NCBI GenBank assembly: GCA_014529385.2
Contig: CM043946.1
Coordinates: forward strand, 20,888,577-20,952,576
Reading direction: 5' to 3'
Source of the DNA: Adiantum capillus-veneris
Taxonomy: Eukaryota; Streptophyta; Polypodiopsida; Polypodiales; Pteridaceae
DNA: 64,000 bases
Shown: positions 10,041-21,639 of the stretch, one piece after another
Numbering within the stretch: position 1 is the stretch's first letter
Layout: each line of letters starts with the position of its first letter
Translations under genes and position numbers: made by a program
The notes under the pieces: model-generated
The model's input: the letters and a program-made list of their open reading frames with translations, nothing else
What the model was told of the DNA's origin: nothing
Database searches by the model: none

Positions 10041-13000
10041 GTGATGATGTAGGCGATGACACAGGTGATGATGCAGGCAACGAATGACTCTCAAGTATCC
10101 ATGACATTTCCGACTTAGACAAAGATAAATGAGGGCTTGTTTGGCAAGAAATAATCGATGATTTTGATAATTTCCTTCCTCTTGAGTGGGAAGACTTAAG
10201 GGCAAAGAAAGTTATTGTTTGGGATGGCAATCACGGCTTGAAAATTTGGATGCGCTTGATAAAAACACGTACGTCATTTGTTTTTTGTTTAATATAAGGT
10301 TGTCTTATATTACTCTATGATTTCTATTTTTCCCTTTTGTTGTTGTAGAATTTTCAATGATAAAGTGGAGACATTGTCTGTCAAGTGTCAATTTGTCTAT
10401 GTTGATAGAAGTGCAGAGTGGAAGCTTATGCTAGCTCTACGCTCTCAAAATGAATAGGCTTATTTGTTGTTTTTTAAAAAAAATTCTATTACTTTATCTA
10501 CGTCATTCTCTTTCCATTTTTTAAGATATTGTGGTTTAGGATTGGTAGAACCACTGTGAGCACAAATTTTGGTCAGGAGATCTTCTTGTTCCATGGATAG
10601 AGGTAGAGCTTGCTTGCGAGAAGAAGGCATCTAAAGGGAGTTGGTATAACGCTCTTGCTCTTTTATTGGCAATGCTCAGAAGAAAGGTATACTTTTTTTC
10701 CTTAAAGTATACTTTTTATGTAATTTCTAAATCTTGGCATAATTTTGTAAAATCTTACTTTTTTTTCTACTTGCTCTACAAAAGGAAGAGTTTGACATGT
10801 ATCTTATCAAATAGATGCAAGAGATCAATGATCCATCAATTTTAGTGCCAGAAAAGGAAATGGTTGCTCAAGGAAGAGTTAAAAAAATATTCAAAAAAAG
10901 AGCTTATAAGGTAAACCCTTTCTCTTCTCACCATTCATGTTTGAATTTCTACAAAATTGTAAGTTGACATGTCATTTGGATAGGATTTATTGGATTGAAA
11001 ATTTTATTTTATTTTATTTTATTTTGTGCAAATGCAGCATAGATGTTGGCCATTTCCAACCCCACCAATGGCCAAGGGTTCTTCTCTTTGTTATCTAATT
11101 TCAATTGGATAAGAGAAAAGGATCATGTGGGCCTTACAAGAGACAAGGTCCACTCTTTGGCAACTTCTAAAATATCAGTGGAAAGGTAATAATCCTTGGC
11201 TTGAAATCATCAAATGAATCAATGCATTTATGGTTTGTTTATTGTTTTCTCTATAGAAAAAAGGAAATATTGCACTCTTTGCTGCATTGCCGTGTAGATG
11301 ATGTTAATTTTGAGCGTTATATTAGTGCAATGAAATTTAAAATGTACTTGCATAAATAATGATATTGGGGAAGTGTCTTGAAGGAATGCTTAAGGATCAA
11401 AGGGAAAATGATTGATGAAATGCCGGAGGGCTTTGAAGCATGGTTTCATCACCAGTTGAGGGAGCACATTGATAAAGCTTTTGTGGAGCTTTTGAGTAAG
11501 CTCAACACAAAAAAGTCGGATAAAAAATGTCCAAAGCTCATGGAGTCTTCGAGGAGAGTATTATTTAGATAATACAATTGATATCTTTATGATTGATATT
11601 CTATTTTGTACTTAGATTTTGTATATAAATAAGTCACTCGGTAAAGGAGCTCGAAGAAAGTTAAATGCATTTTATGTTTACGGCTAATTCAACTTTACGA
11701 TCAAACTTTGTTGGAGAGGGACCTCTCTTGTAAGGAGTGTTTGTATCCACTATGGATGAGAGGTTATGGTTTGCTTGCTTGGGAAATTGAGTATTGCCCT
11801 TGGTCGCTAGATAACACTCGAGGCACCTACCCACGTGACGAAGGAAACTTATACAAATGTTATTTTTTGGCATTTTTTAAAAGTACAAAATTGTTAAAGT
11901 GCTCATACTATTTAGACTATGTTTGTGAGAGAAACATATTTTTGTTTGCTTTAGAGAACGTTCTTGAAATTAATGAAGAGGGTATTGAGGAGATTGACTC
12001 CACTTCCAAGAAAGCCACCTCTTCAAAAAGAGTAAACACTAGTACAATCTCCTCTATAAAGAAATGATTGGAATTTGTTAAATCCAAGAAGCCCAAGAAG
12101 TCCCCCAAAAAGAACAAAAAATTTGGTCAAGGTTCCACATGTAAACTTGCTTGTAAAGATATCTAGATGTCACTTTCTATCTACTCAACAAGTCTTTATG
12201 AAATATTTTATTTTCAGATTATGGAGTTTCTTTCCATGTGACAATTATTGGCAACATGCTAGATGTTTACAAAATTTCTCTCAATGATGAGAAATGGTAA
12301 ATACATGTGAGAAGAAAGATTGACTATGTGTGGTGTGTGTTGTGAATGTTTGAAATACATGTGTTTGATTGTATGCAGGATCTTGGATTTTCTACATTCA
12401 ACTAATGTTGATGGGGAAAAGAGCAATGAAGTGGCCTCTCTTTTGTTCGCGGATTTTCCAAAAAGTTTTAAAGTTGAGAAATTTTTGGAGAACGAGGTAT
12501 GCATTCTTCAAAACCTCAATGGACAGTCTATGATAGTTTTGGAACTTTAAATAAATTAACAATGTGTAATATGCAGGTCCCTCCATGGAATCAATTCTCT
12601 CAAAAATTAAGTAAGAAAGTGGCCATAATAGCTTCTAAGTATGTGGCAGACAATGGGTGGTACATCACCTTAAGATCCACTGATCACTTTGGCATTCTAT
12701 CTGGCCATGCCATCAAGATGGGATTTAAAATGATACACACCATTCTTATTTTGATCCCCAATGGCTATGTGCGAAAGACCATTGAGATTGAGAGAGTAAG
12801 TAAATTTATTTGCTGATTGAAAAGCATGCTTGTAGTTTTCTTCAATTAGATCACGTTCTAATTGTAATTTGTAGGTGGAAACACTATTGCTAGGATTGTT
12901 TTATCATAAGGGTCAATGTCTTATCTACGACCGACAAGATGGAGAGAGCGTGGACAACAACTCTTTCGATGCCAAGCCCAGAATACTGATGGAGTGTGCC

Positions 13001-13074
13001 GACAGAGAGTACATTGGAGGACGTACTCTTAGAGGTTCCGCCGAGCGTAGCCTTGACCTCTTTTGATAAGAGGA
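10028..13074 (+). pseudogene. Unrecognised multi-exon plus-strand gene remnant
   Basis: Exon-like blocks separated by GT-AG introns are visible. The first is acidic (DDVGDDTGDDAGNE) and leads into ISDLDKDK and a LVWQEIIDDFDNFLPLEWED segment. Further blocks begin near 10350 (FNDKVETLSVKCQFVYVDRS) and 10550 (HKFWSGDLLVPWIEVELACE), and 10780 (EEFDMYLIK-stop-MQEINDP). A large block spans 11700-12064. Three final exons start at about 12380, 12577 and 12875. They join in phase 0 (NE/VPPWNQFSQ and IER/VETLLLGLFYHKGQ) and end at TGA-TAA at 13063. Early exons carry two TGAs explicable as CGA decay, while the last three are open. No family recognised. Splice signals and open 3' exons argue for a real former gene rather than chance. 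Confidence 0.45.
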
Positions 13075-13990
13075 TATGTTTTCTACTATGCCTTGTTAGA
13101 TTATGTTACGTGAAGTAAAAATATGCATGTTCCTTTTTTTTTTTGGCTGGCTCGTGCAGACATTTACTGCGGAGCACACCTACATTGTTGATATCTTTCA
13201 AATTAGGAAAAATATGGACTCTCCTTTGGCCTTTTTGATTAGTGAAGGCTTAAGGGAGAACCAATGAGAGGGCTCTTGGGATATCACCTAAAGGGGGAGG
13301 AATGGTAGAAGTGCAGCCTAATTGTCTCCCTTTTCAATGCTTGGTTCTTAGAGAGTGGGGGGAGGGAGGCTGGGGGGGGGGGGTGTAAAAGGGGGAATGA
13401 GGTGTCATAAAAGAAGGGAGGGACCTCCCCAAAAGAAAACATGCGCAGGCTTAAAAACCCTAAAAAATGATTTTTTTTTTAAAGTGTCAAAATTGACTCA
13501 TTTGCCTCCAAAACTGTTCCAAAACATATACTAACTTCAAAAAGTCAAATTCCACCCCCAAAATCCACTTTTCTCTCCCCCTATCACTACTTTCTCTCCC
13601 ACACTCTCCCTCTGCTCCCTCCTCCCATTCTCTCTCTACAGTCAAGGCAGCCATAGCCAAAAGCTTTCCACCACTCTCTTCCTCTCTCCACAGCTCCCCG
13701 TTCTCTCACACCTCCATCAACCCTCTACAGTCCCACACCCCATAGCCCACAGCTACCACTATCCTCTCACTCCTCCCCTCTTTCTCTATCTCTACTGTCA
13801 AAGCCACCATATACATCTCACCTTACCCTCCCTTCAGCTCCTCATTCTCTCTCCATAGTACCCACACACAGTAGCCCACAGCCTTGCCCACTTTTCTCCC
13901 TCACCTTTCTCCCACCCATTCCCAATCCCTTCTTAAGCCCAACTTCCCAAGCATGTCCACCGCTAACACGCATAGACGGCCCAGACCATA
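13075..13990. other. Non-coding spacer with G-run and long CT-rich tract
   Basis: A run of about 13 G lies near 13371-13383. From about 13560 to 13960 the plus strand is strongly pyrimidine-rich (CTCTCCCAC-type). It ends just before the coding-like region at 14.0 kb, so it could be a former 5' leader or promoter. I saw no TATA box I would defend. Confidence 0.4.
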
Positions 13991-16641
13991 GATACAAGAG
14001 ATTGTGTTGCACAACACAAAAAATTCAAAGGGTGGATGGATCCCATAGGTATTCAAGAAGGGTTCATGGGTCTACATGCAACCGTCGAGTGTTGGACCTC
14101 ATCACGTACGATGTCGAGGCATACTGGAATGCCATTGGAAGGGAAGACTATTGGCATTCAAAGAAAGCAAGTCTGGAATGGTGGCCATCGTGCAACACAT
14201 GTACAGTCCAGTTGAGATCCACCTGCACAGAGCTTCAACTCAATTTTCACCTCATTGTAAGTCCTCATGGTTTAGCTATCCCATGCATATATCATGTTTA
14301 ACGTGCATCCGATCATTTTGTTTGACTAAGGGCATTTGTAAAGATGTTTTTCCATCCAGCTTAGTTGAGGAGCAACCACTTGAGTGCCTCTCAGACACGT
14401 TCATGGTTGTGCATGCTCACATTGGGGAGCTTATGTTTCCTAATGTCTCGTCAAAAAAACTTATCGAGCAGCGAATATTCATGTACTCCCACAAGTACGT
14501 TGTATCAAATTCAAGCCAAGGCTATGGTAGGTTAGAAGCCGTGGAGACACCCTCATTGCAGAGTGCAGAATGGCCAACTCGAGACCATTGGTCCTTGTTT
14601 TCTTTCAAGCGCAAGGTCCTCCAAGATTTCCAAGGGTCCCTAAAGTTTGGTAAGGCAACCAAATCGGTGGGTCTCAGATGGCATTGTCCCATCCATTTGT
14701 TTGTGCATGCATTCCGCTCTCTACCAAGTAGTTGAAGAGATGATAGCTCAGAAAAAAATTCGTAACTTGAAAGGGAGGCTCCTTACCTCCTTCATGAACG
14801 AGAATCAATTGGAACCAATGGAAGTGCAAGCAATACTTGATGAGAGTGGCATCTCGCAGATGGGATACAAGGAACTCCTGAAAGCATTAGCTAAAAGGTC
14901 TCAAAATAAACTACAGAGAGGATCATTGATGTCAAATCCATCACATGTAAAGGCTACTCACCGGTACGTAAACGATGAGGTGTTGAGAAACTTGGGTCAC
15001 CATTCCATATTTGAAGCAAAGTTCTTATGCAAGGGCGGCAAAGAGGTACAGTTTAACGAGCACAACAACCTCTTCTTGATCTTGAAGCATTGCAAAGGTA
15101 TGTAGTTCACTTCTTTGACATCAGTCAAGAGGAGTGCGGTGGGGTTCTCAAGTTTGTTTTGAAGCCTGATGAGTGTGAGGTGCTGAAGAACAAGAAGCTG
15201 GAGAGAGTCACCATTACCCTCATGAACAGAGCTCTGGATCCATCAATAATAAAAGAGGATCCACGATACTTCAGCGTGCAATCCAAAAACAACATTCTAA
15301 CTCTAGGATCATTTCAGGTATACTTCGTTCACTCTATGATAACAAAATATTGATTATTTGGTTGTTGATTTTGTGTTTTTGTTTTTTCACTACAGGTTGA
15401 TAAGGAAAATTTTGAAATCCTCGATTGGGTTTTTAGTCAAACCCAAATTCCTTCTATCATCAGTGAACAAAGAAATGGAGCCGTTCTTTCAGTGGTGAAT
15501 TTGGTGACTACACAGTGGAATGGCACATGGCAGGTGACTTAAAGACTCTTAAGTGTATGTACAACATAACACATGGAGCAGCTGTGGCAAATCCATGCTT
15601 ATATTGCATGGCTGATGCACAATCTCTTGAGAGTCTGCAATGGAATAGAGCTCCCAACAGACATCTTCAAGATAAGACTTTTAAACCAGTGCTTAATATT
15701 CCTCTAAGTAGAGTTCACGTTTGTACACTTCATGCACTTTGTCGAATAATTGAAAAGGTGGTTCATTTGTACATATGTTTTGCATGGACATTAAAGTCAG
15801 AGAGTGAGTAAAAAAGAGTGATCAAAGCATTAGAGGGAGTGCTCTCAGACATTGGTTTGCATGGAGGAAATGTCCAAATCGAAGAGGACCCTAAGATGTT
15901 TCAAAGTCGGTACAAGGTACCGAGGAAAGCATCGATAGGCGGAGTGAAGGCAAGAAGGTTCCTTGGGTTTAGCCTCAAATATTCAGATAGAGAAGAAATG
16001 AGAAACCTGTTCAACAAATGGAAAAAGTTACATAAAGTGGTTAAAGACAATGCTGGTGGTGGGGCAATCCAGAATCACAAGGCAAACGTGTGGAAATCAC
16101 TCGATAAAATTTTCCACTATGTTGAGCAACATTCTTGGGACCAAAGTAAGCTCACATCATTTCAAGCAGCCTTACTGGATTGGAAAAAGTCTTACCTTAT
16201 AGGGTGGGGTGGGAAACATATCACACATTACATTGTGGGTTGGCATTCTACGTATACAAAACAAAAGTTTAAATTGTACTCTACTAACCATTTTGTTTTA
16301 TTTCAATGCAGCACATACTGTTCAACCATGGTCCATATTTTGCCAAGACATACGGTTCACTATCAATATGGTCCACACAAGGCATGGAAAAAACCCACCA
16401 CATGGAAAGAACAGGTTATTTAAAGCACACTAGACATGGGGGAGGAAAAGATAAGGCCAATAGCCTATTAGAGTTACACCAATGGACTTATAGACGACTA
16501 ATTCATAGAGCAAGGCAGAAGGAACTTCTTAAGAGTTTAGAAATTACACGGTCTTTACAACACATCCACAAAGAGAAGAAACATGTGGCTTGGGGAGCTT
16601 CAAATGCGGCAGAGTGCCATGCAAGGTGGCAATGGTCATGA
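13990..16641 (+). pseudogene. Transposase-like multi-block gene remnant (family uncertain)
   Basis: Long coding-like blocks run on the plus strand: 14076-14735, 14740-15080, 15090-15315, an intron-like gap (GTATAC..CTACAG, about 15316-15395), 15396-15500, then 15506-15811, 15818-16250 and 16306-16641. Frame changes occur near 14650, 15085 and 15505. The segment EWHMAGDLKTLKCMYNITHG, followed by PCLYCM and a downstream PLSRVHVCTLHALCRI block, and the late blocks LFNHGPYFAKTYGS and WSTQGMEKTHHMERTGY with ELHQWTYRRLIHR resemble, from memory, uncharacterised transposase-like proteins scattered in invertebrate and algal genomes. I cannot name the superfamily. A functional protein is excluded by the frame breaks. 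Confidence 0.4.
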
Positions 16642-16737
16642 GTTAGGAGCGGGAGAAGATGGACCTGAGCCCGTCGTTTTTATCCTCTTCGATGCACCTC
16701 TTTCTTCCTCACTTTGTACCTCTTCGATTTGCAAGCT

Positions 16738-19537
16738 CTATAGATGAGCTCGTTCCTCTATTGATGGAAGCATCCCCATGGGCATCATGTGTCTTCTTTC
16801 CCTCAGAAACAACCACTTGTTGTATGGATCTAAGCTTTTTGAGTCTTCAATCCCTATAGCCAGATCCTGAGCTGTGTAGGACATGAAATAGGGGGCTCTG
16901 AGTGCTTGGAACCCATACCCAATGCCAAATACGTGTAGAGCAAACTGTTTCTCAATCAGAATTAGTCTTTCTGCGTTTAGTGGGAGGGGATGCTTACCAC
17001 ACAATATTGTAAAAACATTCATTGCAAACAGTGGGAACTTTGCATTGTCATCGGAGTATTCCTTGTGGTATATTATGATCTACATAAAAATTGTAATGAA
17101 TTTATGGGCCGTAAGTGAGATGAGTACAATTGCCAAGTACTTGGATTGTTTCTACAAACATTTTTGTGGTTGAAACGCCCGATGTAGTGAGACAATGCCG
17201 CATCCTTGCCTTGGACTCCAGTGACAAGCCCTTGCTGTGAGCCTCCCGCTCTTCTAAGGAAACTATCATCATACACTAGCACTTGTCAACAAAAAAAATG
17301 ATCATGATATTTATCACTGGGCCATCTCCAATATCATCTGAATGAACGACAAAAGTTACCATCTGATTCTCCTCCATTTCTAGCATCGACCTCCCCCACA
17401 ACTGAATAGACTAATTATTCATTACATGATCTCTGGGTGCAATGGGCCTATCCATGTTTTCAAAGTCGAGTTTCTTTTTTGTCGATTCAAACTCCTCATT
17501 GTTTGGAAAATTGGCCTCTCCAGACTTCGCTTCATTGAACGTATATTTGATCAGTTGCCACCCTGAAGTGAACTGTGAGTCGCGGACAGCTGTGTCAGCA
17601 ATAAGATGTTGGTCCACTCCATCATCATCCACAAACCCCATGTCTGCCTCACAAAAATTCACAATTGCAACTAGGTAATAGTTCTCCCGTATATTGAGCT
17701 CATGCATGATATCAACATAGTGGGTGTCGCCCGCCATAGCAAAGCTGGGAGCACAATTCAAAGGAAAAGTCACTTCCTTACTTGGACTTTCTTGCTTGCA
17801 CCCTATTGTTGCATCCGCAAGAGAAGCAAGAGTTAAGCCCGCATCAAATGTTTCCTTTAGCACTAGGTTGGTAACCCTAACAGGACATAAAAGTGTCCTT
17901 TCAGGGTTTTGAAAAAAACCTCCAAAACCATAGAAGATCCACTCATTTTGTAAAATCCTTTCATGAGGTTATAGTTCAAGGCCTACTACACTTGTAAAAA
18001 ATAAGAAATTTGTAAAATTTCTCATCTTTTGGTCACACCAAGCCTCCAAAGTTGATGGACCAGTACATTTTCATCAAAACAGTCATTTCTTACGTTTTGT
18101 TGCATAAAAATAAGATTAGGGATTTTTGTAGGACTTGAGATAAATTCCCTAGTTAACTTCAATGGGTTGGTGATCAGAAAATATGATTTCTTCTCACTCA
18201 CTATTTTTTGTTTTTCCAAAAGAAATAGGTACAAAAAAGTTGAATTTCTACCATTCTCCAGACCTATCATCAAAGTTTCTATAGCCACGCTCAATACAAA
18301 TAATATATGCATGTTTTCTTAGTTCCCTATTTTCCTTTAGGTTCATAAGGAGCCATGGAGCATGTCAAAAGAATAATAAATCTCTTACCAAGGGGAATCT
18401 TGGGGACAAAGATGAAGTGCTAAATATAGCAAACATGAAAAAACTGGGTTCAACATTATGAGTTGTAGAATCCCATAGAAACTATTAAATATCTAGCCAA
18501 ATTTGACCCTTATGAGTAGATATGGTTACTACCTACAAAATGCATGTAGTTGTCACAAGAAACTAACAATATTGAAAAAGCTATACTTGATATACTAGAA
18601 TGTTTTGTTTTCTTCTATAATTGAAAAAATCAACCATCGTTGTCTACTATGCAAAATAGGGTATTAGGTGCCCCAAAACTCAAGGAATATTAGCTTTATG
18701 TTACAATATGGGACATAGAAAATAAAAACTACATTTGGATATCATGAAAGCCACCAAAAAAATCATAGAAGAGCTAAAATTGGCTAAAAAATAGGATTTG
18801 ACAATTTTTGTAATTTGGTCATAACTTACAACTTTTACATTTATTTCTCCCTAGAAGCATCAGGACATGTTGAGGACTACTAAAGATAGTTCTCTAGAAT
18901 TATAGACCTCACAAACATGAATTCTAGAGTGGTATAGTTGCAAAAAGTTGAAAAAACCCAAAAACAGGACCCGTTTTTTCACACAGTTTAGGTTGTGAAA
19001 TGTTGTGCAAGGACAAGGTTAAAGATGGAATTGATATTCCAAAAAAATGTCGAGTTTTTTTCAGCTCATGAGACAACTTTCTAGATCGATAGAACCCCAA
19101 AATCCATTTTGAAACTCTTGACATAATTCAAGGAAAATGGTCACTTTACAGGACATAAAAGTGTCCCATTACCAACCTAGTGTTAGTACCTCTACCCGCT
19201 CTTCTTTTGGGTCGAACTGCACCTCCACATCCTCTACCTCTTCCTCTGGCGCGAATGGACAACTATCGAAAGCTGTTGACTGGGAAGTCTCTGGCTCACC
19301 ATCTGTCTGCAAGTATAAGTAACAGACAAACCCGTGGTAGAATTCCACTAAGCGACACTTTTTGAAGTGCTTCATACACCTGTCTTGTACAAGCAGTGCA
19401 TTGGAGGGACACTTTTCTAGACAACGATTCAGCCTCCTTGAAGCACTCTTTTCAGGGTCAAGGCCAGCTGGGTGCACATATCTCATGCCATCAACTGTCA
19501 TGGAATTGTCACAAATGATTGCCTCATACTGTTGCAA
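16738..19537 (-). pseudogene. Unrecognised multi-exon gene interrupted by a CACTA transposon
   Basis: On the minus strand, an ORF from 19537 contains a Cys-rich stretch (SRRLNRCLEKCPSNALLVQD) and then an acidic stretch (EEEVEDVEVQFDPKEERVEV). It stops at the CACTA insertion at 19182. Beyond the element the same frame resumes (KETFDAGLTLASLADATIG) and runs to 17411. Further segments follow near 17365-17100 (LWGRSMLEMEENQMV) and at 17060-16738 (YSDDNAKFPLFAMNVFTILC, then LPLNAERLILIEKQFALHVF). Several in-frame stops occur after 17411. I do not recognise the product. Its start may lie further upstream, since sequence near 19700 (MGIIVLETDVVSEDTCEEKL) reads on in the same sense. Confidence 0.45.
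17861..19182. mobile_element. Non-autonomous CACTA (En/Spm-type) DNA transposon, 1,322 bp
   Basis: The element begins CACTAGGTTGGTAA and ends TTACCAACCTAGTG, a perfect 14-bp terminal inverted repeat with the diagnostic CACTA terminus. A 4-bp target duplication TTAG flanks it (17857-17860 and 19183-19186). A subterminal quasi-palindrome GGACATAAAAGTGTCC is present at both ends (17883-17898 and 19151-19166). The interior is AT-rich and has no credible transposase, so it must have moved in trans. CACTA elements usually make 3-bp duplications, so 4 bp is slightly off. Confidence 0.9.
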
Positions 19538-19784
19538 ATGAGTTTGTAGGTACTCAAATGATCAATCTATAATCCTCTGTATAGAAAACTACATTAAACA
19601 TTCCTAATAGTTCTGGTGCACAGTGATGAGCACGGGCTCTGTATAAGAATGTGAATAGTTTTTCTTCACATGTATCCTCGCTCACAACGTCTGTCTCCAG
19701 GACTATGATCCCCATGACTAAAAGAAAAAGCAAGCCAAAATATTTGGTGTCATAACCAAGAGAATATTGAGCCTTGAGTACCCC

Positions 19785-20110
19785 TCAAGGTCTTCATTCG
19801 CTTGGTTTTGTCTCGTGCGCTAATGTCATAAGAGGTGACGTCACTTGAGTTTGAACCAAGCGAGTAGGGGCCCCAAGAATCTCCAAAGAGCCCTATTTTC
19901 TTGGTTCTGTCCTGTGCGCTAATGTCATAAAAGGTGACGTCATTTGAGTCAGAACAAAGCAAATAGCGGCCCAAGAATCTTTGAAGGGCCCTATTCGCTT
20001 GGTTCTGTCCTGTGCGCTAATGTCATAAAAGGTGACGTCACTTAAAATCAAGCGAATAGGGGCCCAAGAATCTCCAAAGGGCCCTATTCGCTTCGTTCTG
20101 ACCCAAGCAT
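19785..20110. repeat. Tandem hairpin repeat A, period about 98 bp, with TGACGTCA cores
   Basis: Three to four units each carry an inverted pair: CCCTATTCGCTTGGTTCTG on one side and an AACCAAGCGAATAGGGG-like arm on the other. The loop contains GCGCTAATGTCATAAAAGG followed by TGACGTCA or TGACGTCAT. ORFs through here on the minus strand are repeat translations. Confidence 0.85.
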
Positions 20111-20430
20111 TTGGAACAGGTGGATAAGAACAGAGCATTTAATCTTATCAGTGATAGATATATAGGCCTGCTCACTCACTATGCCCAAACTCAGACACGG
20201 TCACATAAGGAGTAATTATTCCAACCATGCGGTTTGAGACTTTTAATCTTACCCTAACGCAGTGGCTTCGGTGCGCATACAGTTAACAACACACAGGAAG
20301 GGGAGAGAGGCAGGGAGAAAGAACCTGTCTCTGCAATATCCAATGGAGCCGAGTTGGATGGTGCTGTCGCGGGCCGCCAACAACAAGAACCAGAAGGTGG
20401 TGATGGCGATGGCGATGCGACAGCAAAGGA
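20111..20430. other. Spacer, no gene seen
   Basis: Mixed sequence with no convincing ORF, motif or repeat apart from a GATGGCGATGGCGATGC micro-repeat near 20402-20417. Confidence 0.4.
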
Positions 20431-20439
20431 CTGGACCGA

Positions 20440-20830
20440 GTGGAGGTCGCTCAACGTAGGATCACAAGAGGTGGCCAAGGGGAAGAGTGCAGAAAAGCCA
20501 AAGGAAACGGAGATCTGTTTGTTCTACTTGGAGATGGAGATGGCAACTGCAAGGGCAATTGGCGTCTGACTCTCAACGCAGGATCACGAGAGGTGACCAA
20601 GGGGATGAGCGCAAAAAAGGCAAAGGCAACGGCGATCTGTTTGTTATACTTGGAGATGGAGATGGTGACTGTAAGGGCGATCGGCGTCTAACTCTAAATG
20701 CAGGATCACGAGAGATGGCCAAGGGGAAGAGCGCAGGAAAGGCAAAGGCAACGGCAATCTGTTTGTTCCACTTGGAGATGGAGATGGCAAGTGCAAGGGT
20801 GATTGGTGTCTGTCTGACCCTAAACGGTCA
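20440..20830. repeat. 122-bp tandem repeat, three copies
   Basis: The unit starts near AGGATCACGAGAGGTG and runs through AGATCTGTTTGTTCTACTTGGAGATGG to GGCGTCTGACTCT. 'GGATCAC' occurs at 20459, 20581 and 20703, a constant 122-bp step. Since 122 is not a multiple of three, the same peptide appears in successive copies in three different frames, so no single protein is made by the array. Confidence 0.85.
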
Positions 20831-21224
20831 CTCAAAAAGGCACGTGGGCTACGCTCACAAGGAAAACCAGTAATAAATGGTCTCAGATTCCCATGCAATA
20901 CGATTTACCAACCACAATCTCGCGCATAAGTGAAGTTGTCACCCTTGCCGAGGTAAGCATCCTAACTTTAGAGGCAATACCCCCGCCAAACATTTCAACT
21001 ATTCTGCCTCTTTTTGCGTCCTCTTTTGCCCATCATTTTTAATAACTCTACCCCCATCGACACTACACGGTAAGCAAACCATCCCAACTCTTTTTGCGCA
21101 TCACCTCTTACTCTCGTGCATCCTTCTCTTAGTCCTGTTCTATAGTGCTTTAGTGACGCATAACTCTACGCACAATGAAGAGGTATGCTACTTACTACCA
21201 TTTTGTGCACTTGTATTTTGTGTA

Positions 21225-21460
21225 GTCAGTACCAAGAAAATAAGGGAAGGTAACCCTATTTTCTACACCTGTTCGCTTGGTACTGACCATCATCTTTGCC
21301 ATGGGATGTTTGCTTTTACACTTTTCCTTGGTCAGTACCAAGCAAATAAGGGAAGGCCACTTTGTTCGATGTCCCTATTCGCTTGGTACTGACCTCGGAA
21401 AATATAAGTGATGTCTGCTAGTACAGAGGCCAATACTAAGCAAATAAGGGGAAGGTAAAC
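21225..21460. repeat. 106-bp hairpin satellite, copies 1-3 (cluster B)
   Basis: 'GTCAGTACC' recurs at 21225 and 21331, and a diverged copy is at 21429. Each unit has arms GGTCAGTACCAAGCAAATAA and TTCGCTTGGTACTGACC separated by about 30 bp. These are the same family as the units at 22456-23055. Confidence 0.85.
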
Positions 21461-21639
21461 CCTGTTTGTTGTGGGTTTAGGGATTTTTTACCAGATACCA
21501 TTTTGAATTTATAAGGGAGAAGCAAAATTACAACTTAACACCCATGTAGGGGGTTTTCAGTTAGAAAACACTAGGGACAGGCGCAAAGGCCAATTTTTAG
21601 ACTTTACAAAGAGTGGCCTACTAATTTCCAGGGGTTTAG

